DNA of 64,000 nucleotides from Mesorhizobium loti (GTDB lineage: Bacteria > Pseudomonadota > Alphaproteobacteria > Rhizobiales > Rhizobiaceae): assembly GCF_003148495.1 (NCBI RefSeq), contig NZ_QGGH01000001.1, positions 764,347-828,346 of the forward strand, read 5' to 3'. This document shows, in pieces, positions 8,555 through 17,078 of this stretch (position 1 is its first letter; every line of letters starts with the position of its first letter). Position numbers and translations under genes: made by a program. Under the pieces are notes generated by a model that was not told where the DNA came from, searched no databases, and worked only from the letters and a program-made list of their open reading frames with translations.

Positions 8555-9337
8555 TCAGACGGTGAAAGCTTCGCGGAAGGCCTGCAGGGCAAATTCGGGA
8601 TCACCGGAGGCAAACGCCTCCATGCCCACCGGCCCACGGTAGCCCATGTCCTTCAGTGCGCGGGCGATGCCGCGATAGTTTATCTCGCCGGTGCCGGGCT
8701 CCATGCGTCCGGGCACATCGGCCACCTGGACCTCGCCGAGCCACGGCAGGCAGGCGCGGCACAGCTCGATCAGGTTCCCTTCGCCGATTTGCGCATGGTA
8801 GAGATCGAGATTGAGGCGCAGGCCCGGCCGGTTGATATCAGACACCAGTGCAAGCGTGTCCTCGGCGCGCCCAAACGGCACGCCGGGATGGTCGACCGGC
8901 AGGTTCAAATTCTCCAGCGTGAACGTCACGCCCTCGGCTTCGGCGAGGTCGGCAATGCGGTTCAGCGTGTCGCGCGCCTTGAGCCACATCGCGCCGGTGA
9001 CGATCTCGCAGGGCGTGACCGGCAGGCCGCCATCGCCCAGTCCGGTACCATGCAGATTGAGCCGCGCGACGCCGAGGCGCTTGCCGACCGCCGCCGTCTC
9101 CTTAGCCGTCTTCAGCAATTCGGCGGCACCCTCGTCATCGGCCAGCCGGCCGTGCAAATATCCATTCATGATCGAGAAGGTCGCGCCGGATCTTTCCAGC
9201 ATTGCGAGATCGTGCTCGGGCCAGTTCCAGAGGCCGACCTGGAAGCCCATTTCGGTGAGGCGCTTGACGCGCCATTCCATCGGCCGGTCGCGCCACAGCA
9301 TTTCGACGCAAGCCGCAAGCGTAAACGTATCGGACAT
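8555..9337 (-). CDS. Hydroxypyruvate isomerase-like TIM-barrel protein
   Basis: A 260-residue xylose isomerase-like TIM barrel close to the hydroxypyruvate isomerase (Hyi/OtnI) branch. Diagnostic pieces are the N-terminal ACVEMLW, the metal Glu in TLENLN, LNLDLYHAQIGEG, QVADVPGRMEPGTGEINY and the second Glu in GMEAF. The usual metal-binding and acid-base residues appear intact. The family isomerises small 2-keto/aldehyde pairs such as hydroxypyruvate and tartronate semialdehyde, or keto-tetronates. It starts one base after the ferredoxin stop and is followed closely by the PanB-like gene, so all three belong to one pathway of unknown substrate. Confidence 0.85.
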   Translation of the reverse strand: MSDTFTLAACVEMLWRDRPMEWRVKRLTEMGFQVGLWNWPEHDLAMLERSGATFSIMNGYLHGRLADDEGAAELLKTAKETAAVGKRLGVARLNLHGTGLGDGGLPVTPCEIVTGAMWLKARDTLNRIADLAEAEGVTFTLENLNLPVDHPGVPFGRAEDTLALVSDINRPGLRLNLDLYHAQIGEGNLIELCRACLPWLGEVQVADVPGRMEPGTGEINYRGIARALKDMGYRGPVGMEAFASGDPEFALQAFREAFTV

Positions 9338-9338
9338 G

Positions 9339-9650
9339 TCAGACCTCGATGTACACGCGGCCGTCCTCGACCTTCGTGGTGTAGGTTTTCAGGTTCACGC
9401 AGACCGGTGCGCGCAGCGCTTCGCCGGTCCGGTAATCGAACACGCCGTTGTGCTTCGGGCATTCGATCCTGTGTTCCATAACCAACCCGCCGCTCAGATG
9501 CACCTTCTCATGCGTGCACAGCCCGTCGGTGCAGAAGAATGCATCGTCGGGGCTACGGTAGATGGCGAATGTCCGGCCCTCGTGATCGAAGCGGATGACG
9601 TCCTCTTCCTCGATGTCATCGGTCGCACACGCATCAATCCACTTTGCCAT
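9339..9650 (-). CDS. mocE: MocE-like Rieske [2Fe-2S] ferredoxin
   Basis: A 103-residue ferredoxin. I choose the ATG at 9650 because the conserved domain begins there (MAKWIDAC); the frame is open for 37 more codons upstream without similarity. The Rieske cluster ligands are visible: C-T-H in DGLCTHEKVHL and C-P-K-H in IECPKHNGVFDYRTG. Such small Rieske ferredoxins pass electrons to oxygenases; MocE does so in rhizopine catabolism of Sinorhizobium. The likely partner is the membrane hydroxylase gene at the head of the same operon. No ferredoxin reductase gene (MocF counterpart) is in the window. A terminator-like hairpin lies just upstream. Confidence 0.85.
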   Translation of the reverse strand: MAKWIDACATDDIEEEDVIRFDHEGRTFAIYRSPDDAFFCTDGLCTHEKVHLSGGLVMEHRIECPKHNGVFDYRTGEALRAPVCVNLKTYTTKVEDGRVYIEV

Positions 9651-9684
9651 TGCTGGTTCCTGCAAGCCTGTCTTTGGTTGGTTG

Positions 9685-9720
9685 AAAAAGGCGGCCGGCG
9701 GACCACGCATTCCGCCGGCC
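9685..9720 (-). terminator. Intrinsic terminator or attenuator between transporter and ferredoxin genes
   Basis: Read on the minus strand, a 10-base-pair GC stem (TCCGCCGGCC at 9711-9720 pairing with GGCCGGCGGA at 9693-9702, 8-base loop) is followed after GCC by a run of five T residues (9685-9689). It lies between the stop of the ABC ATPase gene (9765) and the ferredoxin start (9650). It would reduce or stop read-through from the transporter genes into the catabolic genes. Confidence 0.7.
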
Positions 9721-9764
9721 GTACAGGAAGATGCCCGGGAGGAGGAGATGGGCGTCTTCACTGG

Positions 9765-10589
9765 TCACGCATGGCTCGCGCCCTGCGGCGCATGCCCGTT
9801 ATCAGCCGCCGAGAAGCTCTCGATCTCGGCTTCAAGCTCGGCCATCTGCTCGCCGCCGGCCATCAGGTCGGTGATCGCCTCGCGGCTCTTCTCGCCCTTG
9901 CGAAAGTCGGCGGCCTTTGAGCCTCTGATGAGGACGGCGAAGTGGTCGCCGACGGTCAGGGCATGGACGACATTGTGGGTGATGAAGATCACCGCAATGC
10001 CCTTGCGGCGCGCCTGCAGCACAATGCGCAGCACGTGCGCCGCCTCCTTGACGCCAAGCGCCGCGGTCGGCTCGTCGAGGATCAGCACGCTGGCGCCGAA
10101 ATGCACGGCGCGCGCGATCGCCAGCGCCTGGCGTTCACCACCGGACAGCCCACCGACGAGGCGGTCGCCGTCATCGATGCGGGTGATGCCGAGCTGGCGC
10201 ATCTCGGTGACGGCGATCTCGTTGGCCCGTTTGCGGTCGTAGATGGTCAGCGGCCCCCAGCGTCGCGTCGGCTCGGCGCCGACGAAGAAGGAGCGGCCGA
10301 TGCTCATCAGCGGGAACGTCCCGCCGAACTGGTGGACGGTGGCGATGCCATGGTCGCTGGCGTCGCGCGGGCTGTCGAAGGCGACTGATTTGCTGTCCAT
10401 ATCCATCGTGCCCGATGTCGGCTTGTGGACACCGGAGAGGATCTTGATCAGCGTCGACTTGCCAGCGCCATTGTCGCCGAGCAGGCACAGCACCTCGCCT
10501 CTGTTGACCTCGAGCGAGATGTCGTGGAGCACATCGATCGGACCGAACGACTTGTTGATTCCAGTCAGCCTGAGCAGGGGCGATGTCAT
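9765..10589 (-). CDS. Sugar-type (CUT2) ABC transporter ATP-binding protein
   Basis: A 274-residue single-domain ABC ATPase. Walker A is [10 protein letters not shown] near residue 38, the signature is [10 protein letters not shown] near 150, and Walker B is [12 protein letters not shown] near 170, followed by ITHN. The CUT2 family normally has two fused ATPase halves (about 500 residues); this single-half form is the FrcA-type variant found in rhizobia. The start ATG overlaps the permease stop as TGATG, so translation is coupled. The frame remains open far upstream through the permease gene, but that part is not protein-like. The subunit would power import of the ligand bound by the 11765-12745 protein. 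Confidence 0.88.
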   Translation of the reverse strand: MTSPLLRLTGINKSFGPIDVLHDISLEVNRGEVLCLLGDNGAGKSTLIKILSGVHKPTSGTMDMDSKSVAFDSPRDASDHGIATVHQFGGTFPLMSIGRSFFVGAEPTRRWGPLTIYDRKRANEIAVTEMRQLGITRIDDGDRLVGGLSGGERQALAIARAVHFGASVLILDEPTAALGVKEAAHVLRIVLQARRKGIAVIFITHNVVHALTVGDHFAVLIRGSKAADFRKGEKSREAITDLMAGGEQMAELEAEIESFSAADNGHAPQGASHA

Positions 10590-11656
10590 CAGCGAGTCCT
10601 CGATTTGGCACGTGGTGCGTAGGTCAGCGCCATGGTGCGGAAGGTGTTGTTCATCAGCACGGCCGCCAACAGCAGGACGCCGATGATCAGGCTTGCCCAG
10701 TTGGCGTCGAAGCCGGTGTAGAAGATACCTTGGTTGACGATGGCGAAGGTCAGCGTGCCGAGCACGATGCCGACGACCGAACCGTAGCCGCCGGTGAGCA
10801 GCACGCCGCCGATGACCACCGCGATGATCGAGTTGAAGATGAAGGATTGGCCTGCGGCCACTTGCGCGCTGTTGTAGAGGATCGCCTGTGACATGCCGAC
10901 AAAGGAGGCGCACAGGCCGCTGCTCATGAACAGGGCGATGGTCACCCGGTCGGTCGGGATGCCGGCGTTGCGGGCGCTGACGGCATCGCCGCCCATGGCC
11001 AGGATCCAGTTGCCGAAGCGCGAGAAATTCAGGATGAAGCCGACGATCAGGATGGCGGCGATCCACCAGAACAGCGTCACCTCGAACTTGCCGCCGAGAT
11101 AGTCGCCGAACAGAAGCTTGGCGGTCGGTCCGCTCTTCAGCGCGACGCTGGTGCTGCCGGAGAGGATGACCGAGAGGCCGAGCGTCAGGCCGGCGAGCGC
11201 AAACAGCGTGGCCAGGGTGACGACGAAGGACGGCACCTTGGTGCGGATCACCAGCACGCCGTTGATGAAGCCGACGGCGAGCCCAAGGCCGAGCGCGGCG
11301 AGGATGCCGACGATGATCGGCAGGCCGTAATGGCCCGACAGGATGGCGATGGTCATCGAACTGGCGGGGACCATCGAGCCGACGGAGAGATCGAGATGCC
11401 CGGCGATCATCAGCAGCCCGATCGGAAGCGCGATGATGCCGAGTTCCGAGGCGACGTTGAGCCAGCTCGCGGCGCCGCCGGCCGACATGAAATTGGCGCC
11501 GCCGAAGATCGAGAAAAACACCAGAACGGCGACCATGCCGATCAGCGAGCCAACTTCGGGGCGGCGCACGAGGCTGCCGATCGAGGGCATCGAAGAGTGC
11601 GGGGCGGGCGGCGCGGTGGCTGCCACGGCGGATTGGTGATGGGCTTGGGATGTCAT
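10589..11656 (-). CDS. Sugar-type (CUT2) ABC transporter permease
   Basis: A 355-residue membrane protein with a polar N-terminal tail of about 35 residues and eight to ten hydrophobic segments. It shows the ribose/xylose permease signatures: [11 protein letters not shown] near residue 105, [21 protein letters not shown] near 150, and [14 protein letters not shown] near 275. It forms the inner-membrane channel of the importer made with the adjoining ATPase and binding protein. The gene is separated from the binding-protein gene by 108 bases containing a strong hairpin, and it overlaps the ATPase gene by one base. Confidence 0.9.
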   Translation of the reverse strand: MTSQAHHQSAVAATAPPAPHSSMPSIGSLVRRPEVGSLIGMVAVLVFFSIFGGANFMSAGGAASWLNVASELGIIALPIGLLMIAGHLDLSVGSMVPASSMTIAILSGHYGLPIIVGILAALGLGLAVGFINGVLVIRTKVPSFVVTLATLFALAGLTLGLSVILSGSTSVALKSGPTAKLLFGDYLGGKFEVTLFWWIAAILIVGFILNFSRFGNWILAMGGDAVSARNAGIPTDRVTIALFMSSGLCASFVGMSQAILYNSAQVAAGQSFIFNSIIAVVIGGVLLTGGYGSVVGIVLGTLTFAIVNQGIFYTGFDANWASLIIGVLLLAAVLMNNTFRTMALTYAPRAKSRTR

Positions 11657-11723
11657 CGAAATGTCCCTGGCTTGAACAATGGGAGCCTGCCGCGGCCAAT
11701 CGTCGGCGGCGCGTGGCAGATGA

Positions 11724-11749
11724 TGTCCGGCCCGCGAATGGGCCGGACA
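11724..11749 (-). terminator. Hairpin after the binding-protein gene
   Basis: A perfect 10-base-pair inverted repeat, TGTCCGGCCC at 11724-11733 and GGGCCGGACA at 11740-11749, loop of six. It directly follows the stop of the substrate-binding protein gene on the minus strand and has no T-run. Such hairpins commonly stabilise the upstream mRNA or partly end transcription, giving more binding protein than permease. Confidence 0.65.
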
Positions 11750-11764
11750 CTCTGTCTGCAGAAG

Positions 11765-12745
11765 CTAACGGGCGCCGGCCGCGGCACCGGCCATCGTCGC
11801 GTCGACATTGGCGGCGTCGACGATTCCCGGTCCGGTCAGCACCGGCTTGGTCGGCAGGTCGAGCCCATAGTTGACGAGGCCGTTCAGTAGCGACACCGCA
11901 AGAAAGCCCTGCAGATAGGGCTGCTGGTCGACCGCGAACATTTGCGTACCAGCCTTGATGCGCTGCAGGCCGGTCTCGTCCATGTCAAACGAAGCGAGCT
12001 TGACCTTGTCGCCGGCATTGGCCTGGCTGATAGCGTTGGCGGCGCTGTTGGCGTCGCCGGCGCTGATGGTGATGACACCGTCGATGGTGTTGTCCTTCAG
12101 CACGGCGGCCTTGATCGCCTCGGCAACCGCGGTCGGGTTGCCGAAGCTGGACGAGGGCAGCGGCAACTGGCTGGATTTGCCGCCGCTCTTGGCGATGGCG
12201 TCGGCAATGCCCTTGCAGCGATCTTCGGTGTTGGTGGCACCGGGCAGTGTGTTGACGCACAGCACGTTCTTGGAGCCATGGCTGCCGTAATAGGCGCCGC
12301 CGCCCAGGCCAGCCGCGTATTCTTCATTGCCGACATAGTTCATGGCGCCGAGCCGCTTGGCCGCGTCCATGCCGCCGGAGTTGTAGATGATCAGCGGCAC
12401 GCCGGCTGCAACGACTTCCTTGAAGGCATCGTCCATGGCCTCCGGGACCCAGTCGGGGCCGACAATGGCGCTCGGCTTCTGGCTGAGCGCGGTGCGGATC
12501 AGCTTGGCCGCGTCCGGACCGAGATTGTCGTAGTTCTGCGGGCCGAGCCAGGTGACCGAGCCGCCGGTCAGCTCGGCGACCTTGCCGGCATCGTCGGCGC
12601 CCTTCTTGACCTTCGACCAGAACGGGTCATCCGCCTTGCCGCCGATGACGAAGATCTTCGCCCCGTCAGCCATTGCCGAAGTGGCCGATGTCGCCGCCAC
12701 GCCCGCAAGCATGATCGCTGTCAGCAGTTTCGTGATAGTTTTCAT
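11765..12745 (-). CDS. Sugar ABC transporter periplasmic substrate-binding protein
   Basis: A 326-residue secreted protein with a signal peptide ending near residue 26 (ATSAMA). The rest has the RbsB/CUT2 binding-protein fold: [20 protein letters not shown] at the start of the mature chain, [13 protein letters not shown], and the hinge and second lobe with [17 protein letters not shown] and [15 protein letters not shown]. Ligands of this family are pentoses, hexoses, polyols or inositols. The start has AGGAAAT upstream. The gene follows the hydroxylase gene by 95 bases. Its company (oxygenase, Rieske ferredoxin, isomerase) suggests a modified sugar, polyol or inositol derivative, but the sequence does not identify it. 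Confidence 0.88.
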   Translation of the reverse strand: MKTITKLLTAIMLAGVAATSATSAMADGAKIFVIGGKADDPFWSKVKKGADDAGKVAELTGGSVTWLGPQNYDNLGPDAAKLIRTALSQKPSAIVGPDWVPEAMDDAFKEVVAAGVPLIIYNSGGMDAAKRLGAMNYVGNEEYAAGLGGGAYYGSHGSKNVLCVNTLPGATNTEDRCKGIADAIAKSGGKSSQLPLPSSSFGNPTAVAEAIKAAVLKDNTIDGVITISAGDANSAANAISQANAGDKVKLASFDMDETGLQRIKAGTQMFAVDQQPYLQGFLAVSLLNGLVNYGLDLPTKPVLTGPGIVDAANVDATMAGAAAGAR

Positions 12746-12840
12746 TTCATTTCCTCCCGGTTGCCGTCGTCAGACGGGTTTAGAAAAAATAATTCATCCG
12801 CAGGCGCGCACCTCTCCCGATTGCGCGCCGCGTCATGTGA

Positions 12841-13860
12841 TCAATGGTTCGCCTCGGCTTTGGCGTTCATGCGTTCCTTCTTTTTCTGGAAGCGGGCGTC
12901 CATCATGGCTTCGCCCTCCCTGGTGCCGTCGTGCCAGGTGCCGAACCACCGATCGAGCGGGATCAGCCCGTCGCCGCCATAGTTCACCTCGAAATATTTG
13001 TGGTGCAGGTAATGCGCGTAGGCGTGGCTATCGACGGCCTTGTCGTCGGTCACTTCCAGCTTGTCGAAGCCGAGATGGCCATTGACGGCACCGAAGCCGG
13101 CAACATGCAGCTGGAACAGCGCGACGATCGGATTGGACGGGATGACCAGGTGCCAGAAGGCGACAGCGTGATAGAGGAAGCCTTCCACCGGATGCATCGA
13201 CAGCGACGACCAGGGCGAGGGGTTGATCGAGTTGTGGTGGACCGAATGGATCCAGCGATAGAGCGGGCCCCAGTGGATCAGGCGGTGGATGAAGAAGAAG
13301 TGCACCTCGTGGATGGCCGGCGCGACCAGCACCAGTGCGGCGAGGTAGACCGGATGATCCGCCCAGCCGACCCACGGCACGTAGCCATTGGCAAAACACC
13401 AGAGGAAGACGACTTCGACCACGGTCCACAGCGGGATCGTGATGAAGAACGAGCGCAGGAAGTTGTCGAGGTTCTGGCTCTGGAACCAGAACACGTCGGA
13501 GGGCGCATCGCCGGGGAATTTGTGGTTGTATTTGAACCGCGTCGCCTGGGTGCGCTTGATGTAATAGCGCAGCTCGAAGATGCCGTAGAAGACGAGGATC
13601 GTGGCGGCATTGACGGCATAGAGCCACAGCGCCCAGCCCCAGCTGATCGTCTTCATCGTCTCGACGCCAGGCACGATATAGAACCAGTAGATCAGCGCCG
13701 TGGCCATGTGGAAGGCATTCCACGGCCAGATATAGCCGGGTAGCCATGCCAGGATCTTCGGCAGCCTGGGCGGCCAGTTCCATAACGGCGCCCCCTCGAT
13801 GCGTCCGTTCGGCTTCCAGTCGCCGCGCTTGTCGCGCACGCCGTATTTGAGATCGTCCAT
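12841..13860 (-). CDS. Fatty acid hydroxylase/sterol desaturase superfamily membrane oxygenase
   Basis: A 339-residue integral membrane protein. The ATG at 13860 has GGAGGA 8 bases upstream; an ATG 18 bases earlier is less likely. Four to five membrane helices are interrupted by the His-box motifs of the di-iron hydroxylase superfamily: HEVHFFFIHRLIH (residues about 187-200), WIHSVHHNS (about 211), and HAYAHYLHHKYFEVNYG near 290. These bind two irons and activate O2. The family hydroxylates or desaturates lipids and hydrocarbons. Here the gene heads a sugar-transport operon containing a Rieske ferredoxin, so the pair resembles the MocD-MocE oxygenase proposed for rhizopine demethylation. The substrate is unknown. 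Confidence 0.85.
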   Translation of the reverse strand: MDDLKYGVRDKRGDWKPNGRIEGAPLWNWPPRLPKILAWLPGYIWPWNAFHMATALIYWFYIVPGVETMKTISWGWALWLYAVNAATILVFYGIFELRYYIKRTQATRFKYNHKFPGDAPSDVFWFQSQNLDNFLRSFFITIPLWTVVEVVFLWCFANGYVPWVGWADHPVYLAALVLVAPAIHEVHFFFIHRLIHWGPLYRWIHSVHHNSINPSPWSSLSMHPVEGFLYHAVAFWHLVIPSNPIVALFQLHVAGFGAVNGHLGFDKLEVTDDKAVDSHAYAHYLHHKYFEVNYGGDGLIPLDRWFGTWHDGTREGEAMMDARFQKKKERMNAKAEANH

Positions 13861-14145
13861 GCAATCCTCCATCCGCAATGCCGCACCCGCAACGTCTTGG
13901 GATGGGCCGCACGCGCACGCTGCCTCACACCGCCTGAGAGCGGTGGGCGAAAACCCGTCTGCGCTGTGCTGCTGCTATCCCTGGGCTGGCGGTGCGTCCG
14001 CCTTGCTTGCTTTTGACGAGATAAACATCTTGATCCAAAATGAATCAAGAATAGAATGTTTGTTCCAAATGGATTGTGTCATTCATATCAATCTGACGCG
14101 ATGAATGATATTTTCGTATCAATTGCTACAGGCGGATGAGACGAA
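13861..14145. promoter_or_regulatory. Divergent promoter region with candidate LacI-type operators
   Basis: This 285-base gap separates the divergent hydroxylase operon and the LacI-family gene; its right half is AT-rich compared with the surroundings. Two dyads stand out. TTGAT-N9-ATCAA is at 14030-14048. TGATA-N6-TATCA at 14106-14121 lies about 25 bases before the regulator start. Both share the half-site TGAT/ATCA and could bind the neighbouring regulator, giving autoregulation and control of the operon. This is inference from position and symmetry. Confidence 0.5.
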
Positions 14146-15183
14146 ATGGATCAGAACAAGCGCCCGACGATCAGGGATGTAGCTGCCGAGGCGAATGTTT
14201 CGGTGGCCACCGTCAACCGGGTGCTGAGCGGCGCTGGTGCCGTCCGCCAGGGCACGCGCGAGCGCGTCAGGCTGGCCGCCGAGCAGATTGGCTTCTACGG
14301 CATGGGCGCGCTGCGCAGCCGCATAGCGGCCGCACGGCCGCACTACCGCTTTGGCTTCCTGCTGCACCAGCCGGGTCGCGCCTTCTACCGCAACATCGCC
14401 GAGGCGCTGCGCGCGGTGGCGCCGGCCATGCCCGACTGCGAGATAGAACTGCGCATCGAGTTTCTCGACGATCTGTCGCCGCAAAACGTCGGAGCGCGCC
14501 TGCTGGCGCTCGGTGCCGAATGCGACGCCGTCGGCGTTGTCGCCGCCGTCCATCCGCTGGTCACCCAGGCGGTCGACGCGCTGCAGGCGCGCAACGTGCC
14601 GGTGTTTGCGCTGATCTCGCAGATCTCGGCGACGGGTCAGGTTCACTACATCGGACTGGACAACTGGAAGGTCGGGCGCACCGCCGCCTGGGTGTTTGAG
14701 CATGTCTGCCGGGCGCCCGGCAAATTGGGCATCCTCGTCGGCAATCATCGCTACCGCTGCCAGGAAATGAACGAAAGCGGCTTCCGTTCCTTTTTCCGCG
14801 AGCACGCGCCTGGCTTCACCCTGCTGGAGCCGCTGCTGACCTTCGAATCGAGCGCCATCGCGCAGGAGATGACCGAGAAGCTGCTGAACGAAAATCCGGA
14901 TCTGTCCGGCCTCTATGTCGCCGGTGGCGGCATCACCGGCACCATCGCGGCGCTGCGCTCCACCGGGCGGGCCGGCAGCCTCGTCGTCGTCGGCTATGAG
15001 CTGATGGACTCGACGCGCCCAGCCCTGCTCGACGGCACGCTGACTTTTGTCATTTCGCATCCGCTCGCCCGCATCGCGCAAGAAGCGCTGGCCGGCATGG
15101 TCCGCGCCGTCTCCGCCCCGAACGAAGGCGGCAACTTCACGACGATCCTGCCCTTTGAGATCTACACCCGCGAGAACATCTAG
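14146..15183 (+). CDS. LacI-family transcriptional regulator
   Basis: A 345-residue regulator. Residues 6-50 form the LacI helix-turn-helix with hinge (TIRDVAAEANVSVATVNRVL, then GTRERVRLAAEQIGF). The remainder is a periplasmic-binding-protein-like ligand domain with the typical GTIAALRSTG and a conserved segment ending VVVGYELM. The ATG at 14146 follows GGATGAGACGAA. It is transcribed away from the hydroxylase/transport operon, the classic layout of a local repressor that senses the imported sugar-like ligand or a catabolite. The 285-base intergenic region holds two dyads that could be its operators. Confidence 0.88.
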   Translation: MDQNKRPTIRDVAAEANVSVATVNRVLSGAGAVRQGTRERVRLAAEQIGFYGMGALRSRIAAARPHYRFGFLLHQPGRAFYRNIAEALRAVAPAMPDCEIELRIEFLDDLSPQNVGARLLALGAECDAVGVVAAVHPLVTQAVDALQARNVPVFALISQISATGQVHYIGLDNWKVGRTAAWVFEHVCRAPGKLGILVGNHRYRCQEMNESGFRSFFREHAPGFTLLEPLLTFESSAIAQEMTEKLLNENPDLSGLYVAGGGITGTIAALRSTGRAGSLVVVGYELMDSTRPALLDGTLTFVISHPLARIAQEALAGMVRAVSAPNEGGNFTTILPFEIYTRENI

Positions 15184-15590
15184 TCGGCGCCGACAGGCTG
15201 CCGAGAGCGTGTTTTGGCGGGAATTGCTATCCTCGATGGCACGCGGCACCTAGCGTGGCGCTGTCCGAAACAGCGATCCAACTCCGGATTTAGTCGTCAA
15301 GAACGGCTGTTCGCGCCTGCTACGATTCAGCCCGCGTTGGCCGGCGGCCCTCATGCTTTTGCGGTTTCCCACACGTGACAGCGTCCGGGTGCAACCGCAG
15401 CGGGTCGATGTTTATGTGCTATTTTTGCTACATCCCGCAGCCTTGTAGCGCGAATCAGCCCTTTTAGTGTTCTCTAAATTAATAATCACTCACATATTTC
15501 GTGAATCTGTTGGATAGTTCTCCAACGGCAGCCCCTGGGCTTGGTTGTAGCGCTGTGAAAAGGCGCTGGGGAAACGTTAGGGTGGGTTGA
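15184..15590. promoter_or_regulatory. Promoter region of the type I secretion operon
   Basis: About 400 bases without a convincing gene. The last 120 bases are AT-rich. A perfect 6-bp dyad GTTGGA-N6-TCCAAC is at 15509-15526, 65 bases before the tolC-type start, and could be a regulator site. The left part, after the LacI-family stop, shows nothing I can name. Confidence 0.4.
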
Positions 15591-17039
15591 ATGAATACGA
15601 CAAGCGTGTCGACCATAGGCAAGCGCCTTGGTCTCTTGATGGCGGCCACCATGCTGACCTGCGCGAGCGCTCATGCGCTCACGCTCAAGGAGGCGATGGC
15701 TGTTGCGGTGGAATCCAATCCCGAGATTGGACAGGCAATCGAAAACCGCGAAGCAATCGAGTTCGAGCTGCGGCAAGCCAAAGGCCTTTATCTTCCCAGT
15801 GTCGATGTCGAGGCATCGGCTGGCGTTCGCCGGCTGGACAATCCATCCAGGCGCTCGCTTTCCATACAAGACGATGCGCTCTATCCAGCTGAAACGGATC
15901 TTACCGTTTCGCAGACGCTTTATGACAGCGGCGCAAGGCGGGCCGAATTGAACCGCCAGGCATCGCGCGTCGATGGAGCTTCATTCCGGGTGCTGGAACG
16001 GTCCGAATTCATCGGGCTGTCCGTTGTCCAGGACTACCTGGAGTACATGCTGCAGGCGTCGATTGTCGCCGAAGCGAAGAAAAATCTCGGCTTCCATCAG
16101 GCAATTCTCGGCGACATCCGGCAAGGCATCTCGGGCGGCGCGCTGAACGAGGCCGACCGGCAACAGGCCGAGGAACGGCTGTTCGCCGCCAAGGCGCGCA
16201 TGCAGGAGGCGACCGAGGAACTGGAAGCGGCCAAGATCCGCTTCTTCAAGACCGTCGGAAAGCCGCTGATCAGCCCTTCGAGACCGGGCGACGTCTCGGC
16301 CGCACTCCCGCGCTCGCTTGACGAGGCAATAGGGTTGGCGCGCGAAAGCAATCCGCGCGTGCACATGGCCAACAGCGACATCGACGCGGCGGCCTCCCTC
16401 GTGGACGCTGCGCGGGCAAAATTTGGCCCCTCCATCATCGCTGAAGGTGTCGCCCGGGCGGGAACTGACATTGACGGTGACAATGGCGACACTTCCGACC
16501 TGCAAGCGCGCGTGGTCCTGCGCTGGAACCTCTACCGCGGTGGCATCGACAAGGCCAATGAGCAGGAGCAGATCCGCCGCACCAGTGAACAGCGTCTCGC
16601 GCTGCATCAGGTCCAGCGCGAAATCGAGGAAGCTGTTCGCACCTCATGGGATCGCCGGTTCCGGCAAGCCGATCTGGCAAAGACCCTGAGGCAACAGGCC
16701 GCCGCCAATGAGAAGCTGGTCGCTTCCTATCGCGAGCAGTTCAAAGTCGGACAGCGCTCGCTGCTCGACGTGCTCGATGCGCAGAATACGCGGTTCAACA
16801 CGGCAACGCTGGCGGACACCGCTTCCTATGCATCGCTGTTTGCCCAGTACCGGCTTCTGGCCGCGACTGGACAGCTGCTGAAAACGATGAACCTTCAGCC
16901 GGCAAAGCAAGCGACGGCCTATGCACGAGCCGAGTTTGCAGCACCGGAAACCGCAGATACGGAAACCTATGCGCGGACGCCATCGGAGCAGAAGAACGAC
17001 CTGCCTTTCGATATCCTCGCCCCGGTGAGGAAGAAATAA
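15591..17039 (+). CDS. TolC-family outer membrane protein of a type I secretion system
   Basis: A 482-residue outer membrane efflux protein. The N-terminal signal peptide ends near residue 29 (CASAHA). The TolC fold is seen as two internally repeated halves of long amphipathic helices: LKEAMAVAVESNPEIGQAIENR at the start of the first, and LDEAIGLARESNPRVHMANS near residue 240 at the start of the second. A C-terminal GQRSLLDVLDAQNTRFNT segment is characteristic. It would form the trimeric outer membrane and periplasmic duct of a type I secretion system with the ABC exporter and HlyD protein that follow. The ABC gene starts 39 bases downstream. The minus-strand exporter locus at 52769-55958 has no tolC of its own and may share this one. 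Confidence 0.9.
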   Translation: MNTTSVSTIGKRLGLLMAATMLTCASAHALTLKEAMAVAVESNPEIGQAIENREAIEFELRQAKGLYLPSVDVEASAGVRRLDNPSRRSLSIQDDALYPAETDLTVSQTLYDSGARRAELNRQASRVDGASFRVLERSEFIGLSVVQDYLEYMLQASIVAEAKKNLGFHQAILGDIRQGISGGALNEADRQQAEERLFAAKARMQEATEELEAAKIRFFKTVGKPLISPSRPGDVSAALPRSLDEAIGLARESNPRVHMANSDIDAAASLVDAARAKFGPSIIAEGVARAGTDIDGDNGDTSDLQARVVLRWNLYRGGIDKANEQEQIRRTSEQRLALHQVQREIEEAVRTSWDRRFRQADLAKTLRQQAAANEKLVASYREQFKVGQRSLLDVLDAQNTRFNTATLADTASYASLFAQYRLLAATGQLLKTMNLQPAKQATAYARAEFAAPETADTETYARTPSEQKNDLPFDILAPVRKK

Positions 17040-17078
17040 GACGGCACAAGGTCCAGCGAGAGTCCTGACGGGCAGATC

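Noticed and set aside
9765..11750. A single 661-codon frame that would fuse the ABC ATPase to an upstream domain
   Set aside because: Only the last 274 codons look like protein; the rest overlaps the permease in another frame. The TGATG overlap gives the natural ATPase start at 10589.
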